32,870 bases of DNA from Nostocales cyanobacterium (GTDB lineage: Bacteria > Cyanobacteriota > Cyanobacteriia > Cyanobacteriales > Nostocaceae). Below the pieces are notes generated by a model that saw only the letters and a program-made list of their open reading frames with translations, searched no databases and was not told the DNA's origin. This document shows positions 7,307-17,531 of the stretch, in pieces. The number at the start of each line of letters is the position of its first letter. The stretch's first letter is position 1. The position numbers and the translations under genes are program-made. The stretch is from assembly GCA_004292695.1 (NCBI GenBank), contig RDXV01000041.1:1-32870 (forward strand), read 5' to 3'.

Positions 7307-9175
7307 ATGATTAGACTAAATTTTAAAAAGATTAAACCGCAAATATGCTTTTGTTTTGATCAACCAGCTATATTATCACTGATTATCTTACCAATAATTC
7401 ATTTTATTCTAGTTAATATTTCTACCAATATCGCTTTTGATAATGGTGTATCAGCATTTTGGCCATCAGCAGGAGTTTATGTAGCGGGAATATTGCGTTT
7501 AGGTTGGCGGTTTTTACCAGCTATTATATTCAGTGAATTATTGGTAAATAGTTGGTTATATACTTCAGTTTATAAAAGTAATTATGCCTTTTTAATAATT
7601 ATACTTGTGACTTGTATTAGTACCTTTGATTCCCTAATTATTTATAGTCTCAAAAATAGATTTATAGGTAAAAAATATTTTTACGATAATTCCACAGATA
7701 TTTTTAAATTCTTATTAATTGTTGCGGGTGAATCTTTCTTCACATCTCATATAGCTATTACTTTTTTTGCTTTAACAAATAATGTTCCTTGGTCAGATTA
7801 TCAAATATCATGGTTATCATGGTGGTTACCTCTTCCCCTAGATATTTTATTAATAACTCCTCCCATTTTGGTATGGACACAAAACCCAAAAAAACAGAAA
7901 CCTTTACCCAGTAGTTGGAGAATAGAACTATTTTTCATGCTATTTTTAATAGTTCTTATTAGTCAAATTTCTTTTAGTGGTAGTTATGCGATTGAATATA
8001 CTCTTTTACCTGTTCTCATTTGGTCAGCTTTTCGTTTACGACTGAAGGAAACCAGTTTATTAACATTATTAATTACAGTGATCGCTATTGTGGGAACTAC
8101 TCAGGGTTCAGGATCATTTTCTCGAAAAGAAACATTAGAATCTTTAATTTTACTACAATCATTTATCGGTGTATTTGCCTTAACTACATTAGTTTTATCA
8201 GCAACTATCAAAGAAAATTGGTGGGCAGAAATTCAACTTAAACAAGCAAATGAAAACTTAGAAGAAAGAGTGAAAAAAAGAACCTTAGAACTGCAAGAAA
8301 CCCTAGCAGAATTACAATTAACTCAAACACAAATCATTCAAAGTGAAAAAATGTCTAGTTTGGGACAATTAGTAGCAGGAGTTGCCCATGAAATCAATAA
8401 TCCCGTTAACTTTATTTATGGTAATATCACTTATTTAAAAGAATATATTGAAAATTTATTAAACTTAATCTCTTTATATCAACAGAATCAAAAATGTGAT
8501 AACTATGATAATTCCCATAATCAAGAAATTCAAAATATGACAGCGACAATTGATTTAAACTTTGTTATGGATGACTTACCAAAAATCATTAATTCTATGG
8601 AAGTGGGAACTGAAAGAATTAGGGATATTGTGAGAGCATTAAGAAACTTTTCCCGCATGGATGAAGCAGAAGTTAAAAAAGTGAATATTCATGATGGAAT
8701 TGAAAGCACATTATTAATTTTACAACATCGTTTAAAAGCAAATGCGGATGAACCAGAAATCAAAGTTATAAGAGATTATGGTGATTTACCTTTAGTAGAA
8801 TGTTATGCTGGGCAGTTAAATCAAGTATTTATGAATATCATAGTTAATGCAATTGACGCTATTGAAGAAAGCCATATTCAGCTTTCAAAAGTAGAGAGAA
8901 AAGAAAATTTATATATAATTAAAATCATAACCAGTTTGATAGAAAATAATTGGATAGAGATTATATTATCTGATAATGGAAAAGGAATGCCTGAACATAT
9001 TAAAAATCATATTTTTGACCCGTTTTTTACCACTAAAGAAATAGGTAAAGGTACAGGTATGGGAATGGCTATTAGTTATCAAATTATTACAGAAAAGCAT
9101 GGTGGTAAATTAGAATTTAACTCCCAGTTAGGACAAGGAACTGAGTTTAAGATTACAATTCCTGTTAAGCAGTAG
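7307..9175 (+). CDS. MASE1-domain membrane sensor histidine kinase
   Basis: 622 residues from the ATG at 7307; a TTG five codons earlier is in frame but less likely. The first 300 residues are a multi-spanning membrane region with the MASE1 signature (DNGVSAFWPSAGVYVAGILR and the following LGWRFLPA segment). A charged coiled coil (about 305-345) follows, then HisKA with the phosphoacceptor His361 in VAGVAHEINNP, and a HATPase_c domain with N-box NIIVNAIDAIEE, G1 DNGKGMPEH, F-box FDPFFTTKE and G2 GKGTGMGMAIS. There is no PAS or receiver domain and no response-regulator gene next door, so it is an orphan kinase. The ligand of MASE1 is unknown. It probably autophosphorylates in the inner membrane and passes phosphate to a regulator encoded elsewhere. 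Confidence 0.93.
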   Translation: MIRLNFKKIKPQICFCFDQPAILSLIILPIIHFILVNISTNIAFDNGVSAFWPSAGVYVAGILRLGWRFLPAIIFSELLVNSWLYTSVYKSNYAFLIIILVTCISTFDSLIIYSLKNRFIGKKYFYDNSTDIFKFLLIVAGESFFTSHIAITFFALTNNVPWSDYQISWLSWWLPLPLDILLITPPILVWTQNPKKQKPLPSSWRIELFFMLFLIVLISQISFSGSYAIEYTLLPVLIWSAFRLRLKETSLLTLLITVIAIVGTTQGSGSFSRKETLESLILLQSFIGVFALTTLVLSATIKENWWAEIQLKQANENLEERVKKRTLELQETLAELQLTQTQIIQSEKMSSLGQLVAGVAHEINNPVNFIYGNITYLKEYIENLLNLISLYQQNQKCDNYDNSHNQEIQNMTATIDLNFVMDDLPKIINSMEVGTERIRDIVRALRNFSRMDEAEVKKVNIHDGIESTLLILQHRLKANADEPEIKVIRDYGDLPLVECYAGQLNQVFMNIIVNAIDAIEESHIQLSKVERKENLYIIKIITSLIENNWIEIILSDNGKGMPEHIKNHIFDPFFTTKEIGKGTGMGMAISYQIITEKHGGKLEFNSQLGQGTEFKITIPVKQ

Positions 9176-9267
9176 TTCTTATGTCTTTATCAATTAAAGC
9201 AACTTATGTAATTAGTTGGTAATACATAAGTTTACATAATATATTTTAAATGTGTAAATCCAATTAT

Positions 9268-9287
9268 AGGAATCCGGTTTGATTCCT
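9268..9287. repeat. Short perfect hairpin (AGGAATC/GATTCCT)
   Basis: AGGAATC at 9268-9274 pairs with GATTCCT at 9281-9287 around a six-base loop. I remember this AGGAATCCGG...GATTCCTGAA motif as recurrent in Nostocales genomes. It lies between the histidine kinase gene and the truncated surface-protein gene. Confidence 0.5.
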
Positions 9288-9301
9288 GAACATATCTGTG
9301 T

Positions 9302-9330
9302 AGGCAGGCAAGAGGCAAAAGGCAAAAGGG
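9302..9330. repeat. Dispersed AGGCAAA heptamer tract
   Basis: GGCAAAA units; positions 9307-9329 match 39-61 over 23 bases on the opposite strand. It sits about 40 bases before the point where recognisable surface-protein coding begins, so it may mark a rearrangement junction. Confidence 0.7.
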
Positions 9331-9370
9331 TTTTATAAGATTTAGGTGTACGGAGTTTTGTTCAAAATTC

Positions 9371-11377
9371 AAAGATGGTGGAGATAACCCGTTTTTATCT
9401 ACAACTTTTTTGGGAATTACCGCTAGTGGTGGTTCAAGAGAAGAACCAGGACGTTATGAAATAGATTCTTTTTCAGAACTACTAAGCAGAATTATTGACG
9501 GTGTAGAATTAGATGGTGAAATCACAGGTGATGGACCAGATGATGATCAGTTCGTTGACGCTTCACCCTACGACATTACCGATGGTGATGGTGAGGGTTT
9601 TGTTCGTTACACTATTCAAGCGAAAGATAACCTGACTACTGGTACTCGTTTAGATGCGGAGGCAGCAATTGTTTTTGATACTAACGAAGCAATTAACACT
9701 CCTGCTATCTTTAACACCATAGACATTAGTGATCCTACCAGTGCAGTAAACGCTTTAGCAGCCAATGTTTCCCAATTCTTTACCGTGTCTTGGAGTGGTA
9801 CGGACGCTGGTAGTGGTGTTGCTACCTATGATGTCTATGTTTCTGTAAATGATGGAGAGTTCACACTGTGGCAAGATAATATTACTACTACCTCTGCAAC
9901 TTACACTGGTGAACTCAATAAAACCTATGGTTTCTATACCGTAGCTACTGATAATGTGGGTAACATGGAAGCAGTTCCCACAGATGCAGATACAACCACA
10001 ACAGTAACCACATTAGAAATTTTAGCGCCAACAGTTGATGATGTAACTTTCACTGTCTTAGAAAACAGTCCAGAGGAAACAGAAGTAGGAACAATTACAG
10101 CGACAGATCCAGAAAATCAAGTTTTAACTTTTGCCATTGTTGCAGGTAATCTAGACTTAGATAATGATGAGGAGTTAGCTTTTGCAATTGATTCTGAAAC
10201 TGGGGTAATTACTGTTAATGACAGTGATGATTTGGATTTTGAAGATACTTCTAGTTTTAACTTGCAAGTTAAAGTTACAGATCCAGGTAATTTGAGTGAT
10301 ACTGCTAATGTCACCATTAATTTAACAGATGTTGGTGAAGTATCTTCTACTCAATTTAATGTTTCCCAAAGTAGAAACGGTTTCTTCGCTTTGGAAGGAA
10401 ATACTACCGCGAATCTCAAGTTTACTTTGGTGAATAATCAAACCGAAAATGTTAATGAAGTAGGTTTCTTTGTCGTTGATGAAAATGGTAATGTTGATGG
10501 TAATGCTCCTGGTTCAGCAGGTTATCTCAGAGCAGCATTAGAAAGATCACAAATCATTTTCTCAGCAATTTCTAACCGTCCTAGTGGTTTTGAATTAGCA
10601 GATGTTCAACGCATTCTCGAAGTTAATGGTAATTCTCGGTTAGCTTTCTATTTAATCTCAAATGGAACAACTGACACCGCATTAACTCAATTAAGATCCA
10701 CAGGTAACACCAATTTATCTGTGTTCTTATCTAATTCCACTAATCTGCAAGTATCTAACTTCAGTACAGAAGGATTAAACTTGAATTGGTCAGATCAAGC
10801 AGGTGCTAGAAGTTTCCAGAATCTGGGATTAAGAGTAGAAATTACTCAAGAAAGTTCTGTACTTTACACCGATTTACAGGCTACCACTCAACGAGAATTA
10901 ATTGATTTAACTGATCTTGTTGCTCCTGTCAATGTGAGTGCAACGGTACACAGAGAAGCTGCTTTTGATAATTTAATTGGTTTCTATGTGGTTGCTGATG
11001 CAAATGGTGGTATTGATACCTCTGGTGATGGTATTACGGACATCAATCCTGGTGATGCTGGATATAAACAAGCTGCTTTAGAAAGACGAGTCACAGGTTT
11101 AGATTTACTCAGAACTGGTAATCAACAAACCACTACATTTAATGGTAGTTTTGCAGGTGGTGATATCTTAGCTCCATTTATTGTCATAGATGGAAGTTTT
11201 GAGGAAGCAGTTAATAATCGTGCGGAAGTCTATTTCTCGTTCTTGAGTGCAAATAGCGATGGTGTTGATCATATTCGTTTACTCGGTGATCATACCTTCG
11301 GTTTTGAAGATTTACGTGGTGGTGGTGATCAAGACTTTAATGATGTGATTGTTAGTCTGAATTTTGCTGCTATCTAA
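9371..11377 (+). pseudogene. 5'-truncated surface/adhesin-like protein gene (cadherin-like and DUF4114 domains)
   Basis: An open frame of more than 655 codons with no credible start: coding similarity already begins at about 9371 (KDGGDNPFLSTTFLGITASG), no ATG or Shine-Dalgarno precedes it, and a repeat lies just upstream. Order: the end of a repeat module (EGFVRYTIQAKDNLTTGTRL), an Ig/FN3-like segment (TVSWSGTDAGSGVATYDVYV), a cadherin-type domain (TVLENSPEETEVGTITATDP to the ITLTD-like end), then two related Ca-binding-like modules (VGFFVVDENGNVDG and IGFYVVADANGG), closing with the DUF4114 motif GFEDLRGGGDQDFNDVIV. Intact relatives are very large secreted proteins. Numbering from a TTG at 9410 would give 655 residues, but without a signal peptide. 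Probably not exported; it may be a relic or an assembly-independent deletion product. Confidence 0.75.
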
Positions 11378-11407
11378 ATCACTCAATTTTGATATTTAGT
11401 TTTTATT

Positions 11408-11439
11408 TCTCCTCTTTTTTGCAAGGGGGGATTTTTTTT
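11408..11439 (+). terminator. Hairpin plus T-run after the surface-protein gene
   Basis: TCTCCTC at 11408-11414 can pair with GGGGGGA at 11425-11431 (two G-U pairs) around a ten-base loop, followed by eight T residues at 11432-11439. It has the shape of a Rho-independent terminator, though the stem is weak. Confidence 0.5.
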
Positions 11440-11726
11440 GAGCTTCCATATTGGGGATACTTCTTAGTAAAATTACTTAGATTAAACTTGGTAATACGGA
11501 ATTTTAAATTCAGTATGAAAAACTCAAGCATTAATAGGTTATGCTGTATCATGTAACACTTAAAACATGAGATTTAGTTTTAAACCCCTTGATAGAATGC
11601 GGATTTGAGTATTTAAAGTTGTAGTAATTTTTAGGAAAACTCCTAGAAAACCAGATAGTTACCAATAATTTTGATGATTTCTTTGGGAATTACTGATTCT
11701 TTTATTATTAGTCTATTTCACAGAAT
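11440..11726. other. AT-rich gap before the large signalling gene
   Basis: No open frame with coding character is visible on either strand. A small hairpin (TAGGA at 11632-11636, TCCTA at 11641-11645) is present. The region presumably holds the promoter of the downstream gene, but I cannot pick out a convincing -10/-35 pair. Confidence 0.5.
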
Positions 11727-14700
11727 ATGTTTTATCTACCAGGTATTGTAGTTAGGACAAAAATTTATGAAAGTGCTGCTTCTCTTGTATATCGAGGTAT
11801 AAGGGAAGAGTCTGAGCAACCTATAATTATTAAATTACTAAAACAAGAATATCCCACCGCAGAAGAATTATCTCGTTATCGTACAGAATATCAAATTACA
11901 AAATCTCTGAATTTACCCGGAGTTGTCAGGGTTTATGAGTTACAGAAATATAAAAATAGTCTAGTCATGATCCTAGAAGATTTTGGTGGTGATTCTTTAC
12001 AATTTCTACTACAGCAAAAATCATTAAATTTAATAGAGTTCTTACAAATTTCTATTGCCATTACTGAAAGTTTAGCACAAATTCACTCAGCCAATATTAT
12101 TCATAAAGATATCAACCCATCCAATATAGTTTTTAACCCAGTTACTCAAGCATTAAAAATTATTGATTTTGGAATTTCTACTCAGTTAAGCAGAGAAAAT
12201 CCTAATATCACTGATCCCAATATTTTAGAAGGAACTCTTGCTTATATTTCACCTGAACAAACAGGAAGAATGAACCGCACCATAGACTACAGAACTGATT
12301 TTTATTCTTTAGGTGTCACCTTTTATGAATTATTAACAAATCAACTACCTTTTGCAACTACAGATCCCTTGGAATTAGTTCATTGTCACATTGCTAAAAA
12401 ACCCTTACATCCCTCAGAAATTAACTCTGATATTCCTCCTATCCTGTCAGAAATTGTCATGAAATTAATGGCAAAAACAGCGGAGGAACGTTATCAAAGT
12501 GCTTTAGGAATTAAGGCAGATTTGGAAGAATGTCTAAATCAATTATCTCGCAATAATTATATTGATAATTTCCAAATTGGCAATCAAGATATTTATAACA
12601 AATTTCAAATTCCGCAAAAACTCTATGGTAGAGAAACAGAGATTAATATTTTACTTGATGCTTTTAGCAGAATTAGTATTAATTCCAGTGAATTAATGTT
12701 AGTTGTCGGGTATTCAGGTATTGGTAAATCGGCTTTAGTTCAAGAGCTATATAAACCTATTACCCAAAAACGTGGATATTTTATTTCAGGTAAATTTGAT
12801 CAATATCAACGTAATATTCCCTACAGTGCTATTGTCAACGCCTTTAAACAGTTAATCAAACAACTATTAACAAAACCCGCAACAGAATTACAACAGTGGC
12901 AACAAAAAATATTAACAACTTTAGGGGTAAATAGTGCAGTAATTATTGATGTTATTCCTGACTTAGAATTAATTATTGGAGAACAAAAACCATTATTAGA
13001 ATTAGGAGCAATAGAAAATGCTAATCGCTTTAATTTAGTATTTCAAGATTTTATTAAAGTTTTCATTGATTCATCTCATCCACTGGTATTGTTTTTGGAT
13101 GATTTACAATGGGCTGATGGTGCATCTTTAAGTCTAATGCAGGTTTTATTAAATACTAATTCTGCTGGATTATTATTAATTGGTGCTTATCGAGAAAATG
13201 AGGTTGATACTGCTCATCCATTGATGCTAACTTTAGATAGCATGAGAAAGAATGGCACGATTATTAATAGTATTTTTCTTTCACCTTTAGAATTAAATAC
13301 AGTTGTACAAATTATTAGTGATACTTTTAAAAATCATCAACAGGATATTTTACCATTAGCTAATTTATTACATTTAAAAACAGGTGGTAATCCATTTTTT
13401 ATTAATGAATTCATCAAGTCTCTCTATGATGAAGAATTAATTAAGTTTAATTTTATTAATCAAAAATGGCAATGGAACTTAGCACAGATTCAAGAGAGAG
13501 ATTTCACTGACAATGTTGTGGAATTGATGATTAATAAAATTAAGACTTTACCAGAAAATAGTCAATATATTTTAAAGTTAGCTTCCTGTATAGGTAATCA
13601 ATTTGATACGGAACAATTAGCGTTAATTGCTGATCAAAATTGGCAAGAAATAGCCTATGAATTATATCTGTGTGTTAACTCTGGGTTACTGGTAAATATT
13701 AGTAATAATAAAAGTTTAGAATTAGCTAATATTCACCGAGAAGCAGCCTATGAATTTGTAACTAACACTGAATACACAATTGCTGAATATAAATTCACCC
13801 ATGATAGAATTCAACAGGCAGCTTATTTACTAATTCCAGATATAGAAAGAGCAAAGATTCATTATAAAATTGGTAAGATTTTCCTGAAAAATACTCCTAA
13901 TTATCGGAATGAAGAAGTAATTTTTACAATTATCAATCAATTAAATTTTGGTGTAGATTTAATTGAAGAACAGTCAGAAAAAGATAAATTAGCCCAATTG
14001 AATTTGATAGCTGGTAAAAAGGCTAAAACCTCCGCTGCGTATCAACCAGCATTAAATTATTTAGAACTAGGTATAAATTTATTAGGTACAATATCTTGGC
14101 AAAGAAAATATGATTTAACTTTATCTTTATATGAGGAAGCTGCGGAAGTTGCTTATCTCAATGGTGATTTTGAAAAGATGACAGTTTATGTTGATAATGT
14201 ACAGAGACACACAAAAACTGTATTAGAAAGAATTAAAGTTACTAATATAAAAATTTTGGCTCTAATTTCTCAAAGTAAATTAAATGAGTCTATTAATATT
14301 GGGTTAGATATGCTTGATGAATTGGGATTTAAGCTACCGAGAAATCCTCACAATTTTCATATAATTACAAACTTTTTAGCTACTAAAATATCTTTATTTG
14401 GTAAGGATTTTGACTATTTGGCTGATTTACCTGTAATTACAGATAAATATAAAATTGCAGCTTTACGGATTTTGTTAAATATCAGTTTTTCAGCTTATAT
14501 TGTTGCACCTAACTTACTAGCAATTATTGTTTTTAAACAAATAGTTATTTCATCACGATATGGTTATAGTATGGACTCAACTAGAGTTTTTGCTACTTAT
14601 GGTTTAATTTTATGTGGTGTTTTTAATCAAATTGAATTAGGGTATCAATTTGGACAATTGTCATTATATCTGATTGATAAATTTCACGCAAAAGAGTTTC

Positions 14701-17510
14701 TCTCGAAAACTTTATATACCGTTAATGTTTTTATTAATCATTGGAAACAACCTTTACGGGAAATTATTCCTTCCTTACTGGAAACCTATAAAGTTGGGTT
14801 AGAAACAGGTGATTTAGTATTTGCAGCTTATGGTGTTTTAGTGTATTGCTGTTATTCTTTTCTAGCCGGTTGTGAATTATCAGCGTTAAAATCTCAAATT
14901 GATGTTTATAGTGAAACAATTACGAGATTAAAACAAACTGAAGCACTCTATCAACTTAAATCTTTTCATCAAGCGATAATTAACTTGCTAGGTGAAAATG
15001 AAAATCCATGTAAATTAATGGGTAGTGTTTATAATGCAGATGTTATTTTACCAGAAATTATTAAGGCTAAAGATCATAGCTCAGTTTTTGACCTGTATTT
15101 TTATCAACAAATGCTCTGTTGTATTTTTGGAGAATATGAAGAGTCTTTAGAAAATTCTGAGTTAGCTAGAAAATATATTAATAGCATGACTTCTACTGGT
15201 TTAATTCCCCATTTTTATTTTTACGATTCTTTGGCACGGTGTCAATTATATACTGTAGTTGATGCTAAATTACAAAAAAAATATTTAGCACAAATTAAGG
15301 CTAATCAAAAGAAAATGCAGATGTGGGCGAAACATTCACCGATAAATTATTTACATAAATTTTATTTAATTGAGGCTGAGAAATATAGAATTTTTAATCA
15401 ATATAATTTAGCTATAGAAAATTATTCCCTAGCTATTAATTATTCTCAAGAACATGAATATATTCATGAATGCGCTATTGCCCATGAGTTAGCAGGTAAA
15501 TTTTTCCGGGAAAAAGGACAGGATTTGATCGCTAAAACCTATATCCAGAGAGCATATTACTACTATAAACTCTGGGGTGCTAAGGCTAAATTGAAGGATT
15601 TGGAAAATAAATTTCCGCAATTTTTGATTGATTATGATAAGGGTGAAAAAAATCTCCAAACATCTCCTATTGCTAATACTATTTCTGTGACATCTAGTAG
15701 CCATAATTCTAATTTAGATTTAGCAACATTTATGAAAGCATCTCAAGCTATTTCTGGGGAAATTATGCTTGATAAATTGCTGGCTACTTTAATGAAAATT
15801 GTAATTGAAAATGCAGGTGCAGAAAAGGGTTATTTAATTTTAGAACAACAGAATAAATTATTTATTGTTGCTAAGGGTACTGTTGATTCAGAGCAAGTTA
15901 AACTTTTACAATCTCTAGATGTTGATATCTGCGGTAAAGTTCCAACTGCAATTATTAATTATGTGGTACGTACTCAAGAAACTGTAGTTTTAAATCATGC
16001 CAGTTTGGAAGGTGGTTTTACTCAAGATTCCTATATCCAAAATAATCAAACTAAGTCAATTTTATGTTTACCTTTAATTAATCAAGGAAATTTAATTGCT
16101 ATTGTTTATCTAGAAAATAATTTGATTGTTGGTGCTTTTAATTCTCATCGGGTAGAAGTTATTAAGCTGGTTACTTCCTCTGCTGCTATTTCCCTGGAAA
16201 ATGCTAAGTTATATCAAGAAATGAGGGAAAATGAAAGTCGTTTAGCTCAACTGAATCAAGATTTAAAAAAATCTCTACAATCTAAATTAGAAATCACCAG
16301 TGCTGCTAGTCGTTTTGTACCTAATCAGTTTTTATCTTTCCTGGGTTATAAAAGTTTGTCTGAGGTAAAATTAGGTGATTCTGTACAGTTGGAAATGTCG
16401 GTTTTATTTTCTGATATTCGCAATTTTACAACTTTAAGTGAAAAAATGACTCCCCAGGATAATTTTCTGTTTATTAATTCCTATTTGAGTCGTATGGAAC
16501 CAATAATTACGGAAAATCAAGGGTTTATTGATAAGTATATTGGTGATGCAATTATGGCGTTATTTAGTGGGGAAGCTGATAATGCTGTAAAAGCAGGAAT
16601 TTCTATGTTAAAAGCTCTGGATTTATATAATCAAGATGTTTTACAGTACGGTTTTGAAGCTATAAATATTGGGATTGGTATTCATACTGGTTCTTTGATG
16701 TTGGGTACTGTGGGTGGACAAAATCGCATGGATGGTACTGTAATTAGTGATGCGGTAAATTTAGCTTCTCGCATTGAAGGTTTAACTAAAATTTATCATG
16801 TTTATTTGTTAATTACTGAAAAAACTTATCAAAAGTTGGTGAATATTCATGATTATAATATTCGGATTTTGGATAAAGTCCAAGTTAAGGGTAAATCTGA
16901 GTTGGTTACTGTTTATGAAGTGTTTGATGCTGATTTACCGGAGGTTAAACAGGGTAAGTTAAATAGTCAATCTTTGTTTGAGGAAGCTGTATTTTTATAT
17001 CATCAAGGTAATTTTAATCAAGCATTAAACTTGTTTTCCCAATGTTTAGAAATTTGCCCTTTAGATGAGGTTGCTAAAATTTATTATCAACTTTGTCAGG
17101 AAAAACAAACTAGAGTCAAGATTGATGTTTTATCTCGCTGTTTAGAATTAGCTAAGTTAAAAGGTGATTTTGGTAAAACTTTTTATGATGTTCTATTTAC
17201 AGATTACCCTCAGATTCAGGCACTTTTTGCTGATAGTGATATGATGCAGCAACAAGATAAGTTATGTCACAGTTTAGAAATTATTGTGGAAAATTTGAAT
17301 AATCCCAGGAATTTTACTTCTTTTTTAAAGGGGTTGGGTGCAATTCATGTTAAATATGGTGTTTTACCTGAACATTATCCTATTATTGGCAATACGATTA
17401 TTAAGGCTTTTAAGGTTCATTTGGGTACAGATTGGAATGCCGATTTTGAAGTTGCTTGGTTAGATGCTTATGCTGCAATTCAGTCTTTGATGCTTGCGGG
17501 TGCAGAGTGA
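11727..17510 (+). CDS. Multi-domain Ser/Thr kinase - AAA ATPase - GAF - nucleotide cyclase - globin
   Basis: 1927 residues, cytosolic by composition. (1) Ser/Thr kinase, about 5-270: HKDINPSN (126-133), DFG 147-149, GTLAYISPEQTGRMN; the glycine loop is degenerate. (2) AAA_16-type ATPase, about 295-560: Walker A GYSGIGKS 328-335, Walker B LFLDD (Asp458/459). (3) A long helical-repeat region to about 1320. (4) GAF, about 1345-1490. (5) Class III cyclase, about 1555-1730: metal Asp1563 (FSDIRNF) and Asp1607 (GDAIMALF), Lys1603, and VISDAVNLASRIE with the transition-state Asn and Arg; the Lys/Asp pair suggests ATP as substrate. (6) A TPR-like linker. (7) Globin, about 1798-1920: Tyr1820 (B10), Phe in IQALF (CD1), Gln (E7) and proximal His1874 in LGAIHVKYGV, matching flavohemoglobin-type globins. 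Kinase-AAA-GAF proteins usually end in a histidine kinase or a cyclase; the globin end suggests O2/NO/redox input to cAMP output. No Shine-Dalgarno is visible. Confidence 0.92.
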   Translation: MFYLPGIVVRTKIYESAASLVYRGIREESEQPIIIKLLKQEYPTAEELSRYRTEYQITKSLNLPGVVRVYELQKYKNSLVMILEDFGGDSLQFLLQQKSLNLIEFLQISIAITESLAQIHSANIIHKDINPSNIVFNPVTQALKIIDFGISTQLSRENPNITDPNILEGTLAYISPEQTGRMNRTIDYRTDFYSLGVTFYELLTNQLPFATTDPLELVHCHIAKKPLHPSEINSDIPPILSEIVMKLMAKTAEERYQSALGIKADLEECLNQLSRNNYIDNFQIGNQDIYNKFQIPQKLYGRETEINILLDAFSRISINSSELMLVVGYSGIGKSALVQELYKPITQKRGYFISGKFDQYQRNIPYSAIVNAFKQLIKQLLTKPATELQQWQQKILTTLGVNSAVIIDVIPDLELIIGEQKPLLELGAIENANRFNLVFQDFIKVFIDSSHPLVLFLDDLQWADGASLSLMQVLLNTNSAGLLLIGAYRENEVDTAHPLMLTLDSMRKNGTIINSIFLSPLELNTVVQIISDTFKNHQQDILPLANLLHLKTGGNPFFINEFIKSLYDEELIKFNFINQKWQWNLAQIQERDFTDNVVELMINKIKTLPENSQYILKLASCIGNQFDTEQLALIADQNWQEIAYELYLCVNSGLLVNISNNKSLELANIHREAAYEFVTNTEYTIAEYKFTHDRIQQAAYLLIPDIERAKIHYKIGKIFLKNTPNYRNEEVIFTIINQLNFGVDLIEEQSEKDKLAQLNLIAGKKAKTSAAYQPALNYLELGINLLGTISWQRKYDLTLSLYEEAAEVAYLNGDFEKMTVYVDNVQRHTKTVLERIKVTNIKILALISQSKLNESINIGLDMLDELGFKLPRNPHNFHIITNFLATKISLFGKDFDYLADLPVITDKYKIAALRILLNISFSAYIVAPNLLAIIVFKQIVISSRYGYSMDSTRVFATYGLILCGVFNQIELGYQFGQLSLYLIDKFHAKEFLSKTLYTVNVFINHWKQPLREIIPSLLETYKVGLETGDLVFAAYGVLVYCCYSFLAGCELSALKSQIDVYSETITRLKQTEALYQLKSFHQAIINLLGENENPCKLMGSVYNADVILPEIIKAKDHSSVFDLYFYQQMLCCIFGEYEESLENSELARKYINSMTSTGLIPHFYFYDSLARCQLYTVVDAKLQKKYLAQIKANQKKMQMWAKHSPINYLHKFYLIEAEKYRIFNQYNLAIENYSLAINYSQEHEYIHECAIAHELAGKFFREKGQDLIAKTYIQRAYYYYKLWGAKAKLKDLENKFPQFLIDYDKGEKNLQTSPIANTISVTSSSHNSNLDLATFMKASQAISGEIMLDKLLATLMKIVIENAGAEKGYLILEQQNKLFIVAKGTVDSEQVKLLQSLDVDICGKVPTAIINYVVRTQETVVLNHASLEGGFTQDSYIQNNQTKSILCLPLINQGNLIAIVYLENNLIVGAFNSHRVEVIKLVTSSAAISLENAKLYQEMRENESRLAQLNQDLKKSLQSKLEITSAASRFVPNQFLSFLGYKSLSEVKLGDSVQLEMSVLFSDIRNFTTLSEKMTPQDNFLFINSYLSRMEPIITENQGFIDKYIGDAIMALFSGEADNAVKAGISMLKALDLYNQDVLQYGFEAINIGIGIHTGSLMLGTVGGQNRMDGTVISDAVNLASRIEGLTKIYHVYLLITEKTYQKLVNIHDYNIRILDKVQVKGKSELVTVYEVFDADLPEVKQGKLNSQSLFEEAVFLYHQGNFNQALNLFSQCLEICPLDEVAKIYYQLCQEKQTRVKIDVLSRCLELAKLKGDFGKTFYDVLFTDYPQIQALFADSDMMQQQDKLCHSLEIIVENLNNPRNFTSFLKGLGAIHVKYGVLPEHYPIIGNTIIKAFKVHLGTDWNADFEVAWLDAYAAIQSLMLAGAE

Positions 17511-17531
17511 AGGTTTAACTATAAAAACTCT

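Noticed and set aside
8020-8241. 73-codon plus-strand frame inside the histidine kinase gene
   Set aside because: Out-of-frame shadow in an AT-rich gene without ribosome site or homology.
10117-10317. Minus-strand frame inside the surface-protein gene
   Set aside because: Shadow of the acidic repeat-rich coding strand; no start signal or family.
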